Source of the DNA: Clostridia bacterium
GTDB lineage: Bacteria; Bacillota; Clostridia; Christensenellales; Aristaeellaceae
Length of the DNA: 64,000 nucleotides
NCBI GenBank assembly: GCA_017936765.1
Contig: JAGBEX010000014.1
Location: 62,001 to 126,000, forward strand
Direction: 5' to 3'
A program made the translations under genes and the position numbers. Below, piece by piece: positions 59,497-64,000 of the stretch (position 1 is its first letter; every line of letters begins with the position of its first letter). The notes below the pieces were generated by a model. It made no database searches and was not told where the DNA came from. It saw only the letters and a program-made list of their open reading frames with translations.

Positions 59497-60335
59497 AGCG
59501 CATCCTGTGCCTGCTGATGCTGATCCTGCTGCTGCCCTGCGCAGCGCTGGCCAACGAGATGGTCATTGACGACGCTAACCTGTTCAGCTCCTATGAGATC
59601 AACGACATGGAGCAGATCATCCAGCGCATCGAGGCGGAGTATCAGATGGACATTCTGGTGCTGACCACCTATGATGTGCCGCAGACCTACAGCGACTATG
59701 CCATCCAGGACTACGCGGACAATTACTTCGACCAGCATGGCTATGGCCTGGGCGAGGACGGCGCGGGTCTGCTCTACATGATCGACATGACCAACCGTGC
59801 GCCCTGCATTTCCACCAGCGGCGTGATGATCGACTACATCACCGATGATCGGCTGGACACGCTGTTCAATGTGAGCTACGACAGGCTGGCCATGGGCGAC
59901 TATGGCCGGGCAGCGGTGGCGCTGCTGCAATACCTGGAGCGGTTCCTGGAGGAAGGTCGCCTGGAGGGTTCCTTCCGCTATGATGCCGAGACGGGCCAGC
60001 GGCTTTCCGGCCTGTACAACGCGCTGACCGGCACCGAAATGCTCATTGCTGCGGCGGTGGGTCTGGCGGTGGCGGCGGGCATGTATGCCAGCGTCAGCGG
60101 CAAGTATAACCTCAAGGGCAGCACCTACCGCTATGACCGCATGGCCAACACCAACTGCCAGTTCACCAAGAACGAGGAGCAGTATCTGCGCCAAAGCACC
60201 AATGTGATCCGTCATGCCACTAACAATGGCGGACGCAGCGGCGGTGGCTACAGCGGCGGAAGCGGCCGCGGCAGCAGCGTGCATCGCTCCTCCGGTGGAC
60301 GTTCCCATGGCGGCGGCGTGGGTCGCCGGTTCTGA
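59490..60335 (+). CDS. TPM-domain membrane protein (YdjH/YgcG-like)
   Basis: A 281-residue exported membrane protein: signal peptide (MVKRILCLLMLILLLPCAALA), TPM domain (residues 22-165, VIDDANLFSSYEINDME onward), a membrane helix near 188-208 and a Gly/Ser/Arg-rich tail ending GGGVGRRF. The TPM domain has metal-binding or phosphatase-like members. ATG at 59490 overlaps the ydjG-like stop, so the two are coupled. Confidence 0.87.
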   Translation: MVKRILCLLMLILLLPCAALANEMVIDDANLFSSYEINDMEQIIQRIEAEYQMDILVLTTYDVPQTYSDYAIQDYADNYFDQHGYGLGEDGAGLLYMIDMTNRAPCISTSGVMIDYITDDRLDTLFNVSYDRLAMGDYGRAAVALLQYLERFLEEGRLEGSFRYDAETGQRLSGLYNALTGTEMLIAAAVGLAVAAGMYASVSGKYNLKGSTYRYDRMANTNCQFTKNEEQYLRQSTNVIRHATNNGGRSGGGYSGGSGRGSSVHRSSGGRSHGGGVGRRF

Positions 60336-60363
60336 TGCTGCGATTTTCCAGCATGATGATTTC

Positions 60364-60406
60364 GCTCCCTGCATAGACTTTTACTGTGCAGGGAGCTTTC
60401 CTTTTT
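60364..60406 (+). terminator. Terminator after the YdjH-like gene
   Basis: GCTCCCTGCA (60364-60373) pairs with TGCAGGGAGC (60387-60396), followed by TTTCCTTTTT. Confidence 0.85.
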
Positions 60407-60420
60407 GCACGAATTGGTTC

Positions 60421-60449
60421 TTGACAGCAGGTGCCTTCCGGCATATAAT
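60421..60449 (+). promoter_or_regulatory. Strong promoter of the non-coding RNA
   Basis: Consensus TTGACA at 60421-60426, 17-base spacer, TATAAT at 60444-60449. Confidence 0.85.
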
Positions 60450-60455
60450 GTTCCC

Positions 60456-60678
60456 AGAAGCTCCTGGGGTGCGCGACAGCGTTCCGATTGTTCCCCGACA
60501 TTTCATAAATGGAGCCCGGGTCCATAGGTAGATATGTCATGCCCCCGTCTATTCAGACGCCAGGGGACGGCAGAGGCTATCGGCAGGGCACCAGCCTGCT
60601 TACCAGAGCGGGTGAAAATACGGGCGCATCGGTACTCTGGGGCTATTGAATCAAAAAAGTGGCTGCGGCCACTTTTTT
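60456..60678 (+). ncRNA. Structured non-coding RNA of about 220 nt, family not identified
   Basis: A consensus promoter and an intrinsic terminator enclose about 220 bases without a gene. The ends pair: CCCAGA (60453-60458) with TCTGGG (60636-60641), and GGTGCGC (60468-60474) with GCGCATC (60624-60630). Inside are hairpins CATTT-cat-AAATG, CCCC-CGTCT-attc-AGACG-cca-GGGG and GCAGG-gcaccag-CCTGC. A long rod with a central bubble and side hairpin recalls 6S RNA, but I cannot confirm this. SRP RNA, tmRNA and RNase P hallmarks are absent. Confidence 0.65.
60653..60678 (+). terminator. Terminator of the non-coding RNA
   Basis: AAAAAAGTGGC pairs perfectly with GCCACTTTTTT around TGCG. Confidence 0.9.
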
Positions 60679-60687
60679 GAGTTGAAG

Positions 60688-60816
60688 CAGATTTGGACTG
60701 GTCGCTACGCTCCCGGTCGTCCAAATCTGTAAGGAATGTTTTCCGCGAGCGGAAAACGCCCCGCCCCGTCGGCAAAGCCGCCGGATACGATTATTGATCA
60801 GAGGGCTGCGGCCCTC
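60688..60816. repeat. Run of four palindromic units
   Basis: In the 174 bases before the acetyltransferase gene: CAGATTTGGAC (60688-60698) with GTCCAAATCTG (60719-60729); GTTTTCCGC-ga-GCGGAAAAC (60738-60757); CGGC-aaa-GCCG (60770-60780); GAGGGCTG-CGGCCCTC (60801-60816). None has a U tract. They resemble the array at 8132-8357 in style, not in sequence. Confidence 0.75.
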
Positions 60817-60852
60817 CGATACCTCCCTGGATGTGTGCAAAGGAGAAGAACA

Positions 60853-61734
60853 ATGAAGCATATTACCCACCATCAATACCGCATCCTGTGCGATCACATG
60901 GATGTGTACAGGTTTATGACGGAAATCTACGAGCAGGACTGGCGCAACGGCGTTCCCGCCCCCTTCCTGGAGTACGCCCTGTGTTCCGACTGGATGGATA
61001 AGAGCTACATGCACCGCTGCCGCATCTGGAAAGATGGGGAGAAGATTGTGGCACTGGTGTTCATGGAGAACCCGGTGACCGATGCGTATTTCTCCCTGCG
61101 CCCCGGCTATGAAGAGCTGGCGGAAGAGATGATCGCCTACGCCGCAGAGCATATGCCCAACATGGATGGCAAGCAGCGGCTGATCCTCTTCGGCGGGCAG
61201 ACGGCGCTGCGTGCGGCTGCGGAGCAGGCGGGCTACAAGAAGGTGTGGGAGGATGCGGACTGCATCTACGACTTCGCGAAGCCGCTGGAGTATCAACTGC
61301 CGGAAGGGTATCGCTTTGCGGATATTCCGCTGGATGTTGCCAAGGTGCTGGAATGCTGCTGGAAGGGTTTCGGCCATGAAGCGGAGGAAGGTCCCTTTGA
61401 TGGCGACTGCGAGGACGGTTATGCCCTGATGGCTGCGCCCCATGCCACCTTTGAACACGCCGTTGCTATCGAGAATGAGGCGGGCGAGTATGTGTGCTAT
61501 GCGGGTATGTGGTGGACGCCGGAGAATCATCTGGCGTACATGGAGCCGCTTTGCACGGTGCCGGAGCATCAGCACAAGGGGCTGGCAGCGGCGGCGCTGA
61601 GCGAGCTTTACCGCAGGCTGAAGCCCCTGGGTGCTACCCACATGACCGGCGGCACGAATCCCTTTTATCAGAAGATCGGGTACGAGCCGGTGGTGCGATG
61701 GACGTATTGGGAAAAGCCGAAGGAGAATGCTTGA
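60853..61734 (+). CDS. GNAT family N-acetyltransferase
   Basis: A 293-residue protein with a C-terminal GNAT domain: CTVPEHQHKGLAAAALSEL is the acetyl-CoA loop and NPFYQKIGYEPVVRW the end of the fold. The first 150 residues look like a second, degenerate GNAT domain (RIWKDGEKIVALVFMENP). The substrate is unknown. AGGAGAAGAAC precedes the ATG at 60853. Confidence 0.88.
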   Translation: MKHITHHQYRILCDHMDVYRFMTEIYEQDWRNGVPAPFLEYALCSDWMDKSYMHRCRIWKDGEKIVALVFMENPVTDAYFSLRPGYEELAEEMIAYAAEHMPNMDGKQRLILFGGQTALRAAAEQAGYKKVWEDADCIYDFAKPLEYQLPEGYRFADIPLDVAKVLECCWKGFGHEAEEGPFDGDCEDGYALMAAPHATFEHAVAIENEAGEYVCYAGMWWTPENHLAYMEPLCTVPEHQHKGLAAAALSELYRRLKPLGATHMTGGTNPFYQKIGYEPVVRWTYWEKPKENA

Positions 61735-61741
61735 ATTTTCC

Positions 61742-61771
61742 TTGACAAGGCGGGTGTTCATTGGCTATAAT
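61742..61771 (+). promoter_or_regulatory. Promoter of the T-box-metG transcript
   Basis: TTGACA at 61742-61747, 18-base spacer, TATAAT at 61766-61771. Confidence 0.8.
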
Positions 61772-61779
61772 AAGCCTTA

Positions 61780-61999
61780 CAAGCGTTGAAGGAAAGAGTA
61801 CCCTGTGCCAATGTGCCAAGAGAGCTGCGTGAGGTGAGAGGCAGCCGCGGAGGGCGGGGGAACATGGCTCCGGAGCTTCGCGGCTGAGGGTTCGCCTTAG
61901 GCTGCGACGGGTCGCGCCGTTAAGCGTATGATGAGCGACAAATCAGGGTGGCAACGCGGATTTCAAGTCCGCCCCTAATTGACATGGGGCGGGCTTTTT
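61780..61999 (+). promoter_or_regulatory. Methionine T-box riboswitch
   Basis: The conserved T-box sequence AGGGTGGCAACGCGG is at 61945-61959, followed by the terminator GTCCGCCCC (61967-61975) with GGGGCGGGC (61986-61994) and TTTTT. ATG at 61864-61866, in the expected specifier loop, fits Met. Uncharged tRNA-Met should stabilise the antiterminator and allow metG expression. Confidence 0.92.
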
Positions 62000-62036
62000 C
62001 TTATGCCCGTCTATCAACAGAAGGAGGGTACCTACC

Positions 62037-64000
62037 ATGTGCCAGGACTGCAAGAAGAAGTTCTACATCACCACACCCATCTACTATCCCAGCGGCAACA
62101 TGCACATCGGCCACACCTACACCACTGTGGCTGCCGATACCATGACCCGCTTCAAGCGCCTGACCGGCCATGAGGCCTATTTCCTCACCGGCACGGACGA
62201 GCATGGACAGAAGATCGAAATGAAGGCTGCCGAAGCGGGCGTGACCCCCAAGGAGTTCGTGGACAAGATCGTGGCCGAGACCAAGAAGCTGTGGGAGCTG
62301 ATGAACATCCAGTATGATGATTTCATCCGCACCACCGACGAGCGCCACGAGAAGATCGTGCAGAAGATCTTCCGCCAGTTCTACGAGCAGGGCGACATTT
62401 ACAAGAGCGAATACGAGGGCATGTACTGCACGCCCTGCGAGTCCTTCTGGACGCCCAGCCAGCTGGTGGAGAAGAACGGCGAGAAGGTCTGCCCCGACTG
62501 CGGCCGCCCCTGCCAGCCCATGAAGGAGGAGGGCTACTTCTTCCGCATGAGCAAGTATCAGGACTGGCTCATCGACTACATCGAGACCCATCCTGACTTC
62601 ATCCAGCCCGCTGCCCGCGCCAATGAGATGCTGAATAACTTCCTGCGTCCGGGTCTGCAGGATCTGTGCGTGAGCCGCACCAGCTTCAAGTGGGGCGTGC
62701 CTGTGGACTTTGACGACAAGCACGTGGTGTATGTGTGGATCGACGCCCTGAGCAACTACATCACCGCCCTGGGCTATGGCACCGATCACGACGAACTGAT
62801 GAAAAAGTTCTGGCCTGCTGATGTGCATCTGGTGGGCAAGGAGATCGTGCGCTTCCACACCATTTACTGGCCCATTATGCTCCACGCTTTGGGTCTGCCC
62901 CTGCCCAAGCAGGTGTTCGGCCACGGCTGGCTGCTCTTTGGCGGCGACCGCATGGCCAAGTCCAAGGGCAATGTGCAGTATGCCCAGCCCATCGTGGCCC
63001 GCTATGGCTGCGACGCCCTGCGCTACTACCTCATGCGCGAGATGCCCTTCGGCGCCGACGGCAACTATACCAACGAGGCCTTCCTGACCCGCATGAACGC
63101 CGACCTGGCCAACGACCTGGGCAACCTGGTGAGCCGCACGGTGGCGATGATCGAGAAGTACTTCGGCGGCGTGGTGCCTGCCTGGACGGATGCTGTGGAT
63201 GCTGAGCTGGATAAGCCCCTGCACGAGCATTGCGCTGCGCTGCCCGCCCAGGTGGAGGCGCAGATGGACAAGCTGCAATACAGCCAGGCCCTGGCCGAGA
63301 TCTGGAAGGTCATCGGCGAGTGCAACAAGTACATCGACCTGACCCAGCCCTGGATCCTGGGCAAGGATCCCGAGAAGAAGGATCGCCTGGCCAATGTGCT
63401 GCTGACCCTGGCAGAGTGCGTCCGCTATGTGGCGGTGCTGGTGTATCCCTTCATGCCCACCACGCCGGAGCGCATCTTCCAGCAGCTGGGCGTGACGGAT
63501 GAAGCACTCAAGACCTGGGACTCCCTGGCCACCTTCGGTCAGCTGCCTGAAGGCACCAAGGTCTGCAAGGGCGAGGCGCTGTTCCCCCGCATTGATGTGA
63601 AGAAGGAACTGGAAGTGCTGAATCCTTCCCAGCCGGAGGAAGCCCCCAAGGCTGAACCCAAGCAGGAGAAGAAGGCCGAAAAGAAGCAGGAGAAGAAGCA
63701 CGAGGAGCCGGAGTACCCTGCGGAGATCAACATCGATACCTTTTTCCAGAGTAAGATCCAGGTGGGTCGCGTGCTGGAATGCACCAATGTGCCTAAGTCC
63801 AAGAAGCTGCTCCAGTTCCGGCTGTCCTTCGGCAAGGACGGCGAGCGCACCATCCTCTCCGGCATTGCCCAGTATTATCCCGATCCCGCCGCCCTGGTGG
63901 GCAAGCGGATCGTGGCCATCACCAACCTGAAGCCTCGCCTGATGATGGGCATCGAGAGCCACGGCATGATCCTCTCCGCGGTGGACGGCAACGATAACCT
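62037..64000 (+). CDS. metG: Methionyl-tRNA synthetase (3' end beyond window)
   Basis: The 654 codons seen cover the class I catalytic domain with HIGH motif (SGNMHIGHTYTT), the zinc-type knuckle CTPCESFW / CPDCGRPC, the KMSKS loop as MAKSKGN, the anticodon-binding helices and, after a Lys/Glu-rich linker (about residues 540-560), most of the C-terminal OB-fold tRNA-binding domain (EINIDTFFQSKIQVGRVLE). ATG at 62037 follows AAGGAGGGTACCTACC. The T-box upstream ties it to Met-tRNA charging. Confidence 0.97.
   Translation, partial: MCQDCKKKFYITTPIYYPSGNMHIGHTYTTVAADTMTRFKRLTGHEAYFLTGTDEHGQKIEMKAAEAGVTPKEFVDKIVAETKKLWELMNIQYDDFIRTTDERHEKIVQKIFRQFYEQGDIYKSEYEGMYCTPCESFWTPSQLVEKNGEKVCPDCGRPCQPMKEEGYFFRMSKYQDWLIDYIETHPDFIQPAARANEMLNNFLRPGLQDLCVSRTSFKWGVPVDFDDKHVVYVWIDALSNYITALGYGTDHDELMKKFWPADVHLVGKEIVRFHTIYWPIMLHALGLPLPKQVFGHGWLLFGGDRMAKSKGNVQYAQPIVARYGCDALRYYLMREMPFGADGNYTNEAFLTRMNADLANDLGNLVSRTVAMIEKYFGGVVPAWTDAVDAELDKPLHEHCAALPAQVEAQMDKLQYSQALAEIWKVIGECNKYIDLTQPWILGKDPEKKDRLANVLLTLAECVRYVAVLVYPFMPTTPERIFQQLGVTDEALKTWDSLATFGQLPEGTKVCKGEALFPRIDVKKELEVLNPSQPEEAPKAEPKQEKKAEKKQEKKHEEPEYPAEINIDTFFQSKIQVGRVLECTNVPKSKKLLQFRLSFGKDGERTILSGIAQYYPDPAALVGKRIVAITNLKPRLMMGIESHGMILSAVDGNDN

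Noticed and set aside
60456..60678. SRP RNA, tmRNA or RNase P RNA
   Set aside because: The conserved core sequences of these RNAs are not present.
61945..61999. Plain terminator before metG
   Set aside because: The 15-base T-box motif and an upstream AUG specifier identify a T-box riboswitch.

Overview
The window is about 64 kb of a GC-rich (by eye near 60%) chromosome from a Gram-positive, probably spore-forming member of the Clostridia (Bacillota), most like anaerobic gut or rumen lineages. The evidence is strong Shine-Dalgarno sites, many textbook TTGACA/TATAAT promoters and U-tract terminators, the order dGTPase-dnaG-rpoD-trmK-nif3-zinc ribbon, a GerW/YtfI sporulation pair, a T-box in front of a class I methionyl-tRNA synthetase gene, and an FprA flavoprotein typical of anaerobes. 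No genus can be named from the sequence.

Layout. 1-5.5 kb: a MATE exporter (cut by the window edge), a Gfo/Idh/MocA oxidoreductase, a GH42-like protein of unknown substrate and FprA. 5.6-12.4 kb, minus strand: the housekeeping block of zinc-ribbon coiled coil, Nif3, TrmK, a small unknown, RpoD, DnaG and an HD dGTPase. 12.6-18.5 kb, minus strand: resistance-type locus 1, with a heterodimeric ABC exporter, its MarR regulator, an Erm-type 23S rRNA methyltransferase preceded by an 18-codon leader peptide and a stem-loop, and an SplB-like radical SAM protein. 18.6-28 kb: MurC, a flippase-like membrane protein, and a divergent galacturonate/glucuronate locus (MFS-uxaA-uxaB against LacI-uxaC) with two matching operators. 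28-35 kb: M18 aminopeptidase, GH94 phosphorylase, YczE-like membrane protein, an AraC-kinase fusion, and an AT-richer XRE/secreted-protein pair. 35.6-43.9 kb: tRNA-Trp, a GT1 glycosyltransferase with a serine hydrolase, then resistance-type locus 2: a 25-codon leader, an attenuator, a second heterodimeric ABC exporter, a tandem-GNAT protein, a chloramphenicol-phosphotransferase-like kinase and another GNAT. 43.9-54.4 kb: DacF-like carboxypeptidase, GerW, YtfI-like, MTA/SAH nucleosidase, a degenerate receiver protein, an SPFH/zinc-ribbon protein, a secreted PL9 pectate lyase under a cre site, a ribokinase-like kinase and a DUF4317 protein. 54.4-55 kb: an XRE protein with a desulfoferrodoxin-like tail.

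55135-58260 is a very small integrative element in tRNA-Ser(GGA). It is bounded by 67-bp direct repeats and carries a tyrosine recombinase, a DnaD-like protein whose start region contains a perfect 30-bp palindrome, three small unknown proteins and about 700 bp of GC-rich, strongly structured non-coding DNA. 58.4-64 kb: a YdjG/YdjH-like pair, a structured RNA with its own promoter and terminator, a GNAT, and a Met T-box with methionyl-tRNA synthetase (cut by the window end).

How the parts fit. The PL9 lyase and the UxaA/B/C enzymes together suggest pectin use under CcpA-like and LacI-like control. Two separate antibiotic-response loci each pair a leader peptide with a stem-loop, so both probably sense ribosome inhibition. 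The best candidates for something undescribed are the 3-kb tRNA-Ser element, the attenuator-controlled ABC/GNAT/kinase/GNAT operon and the RNA at 60456-60678.
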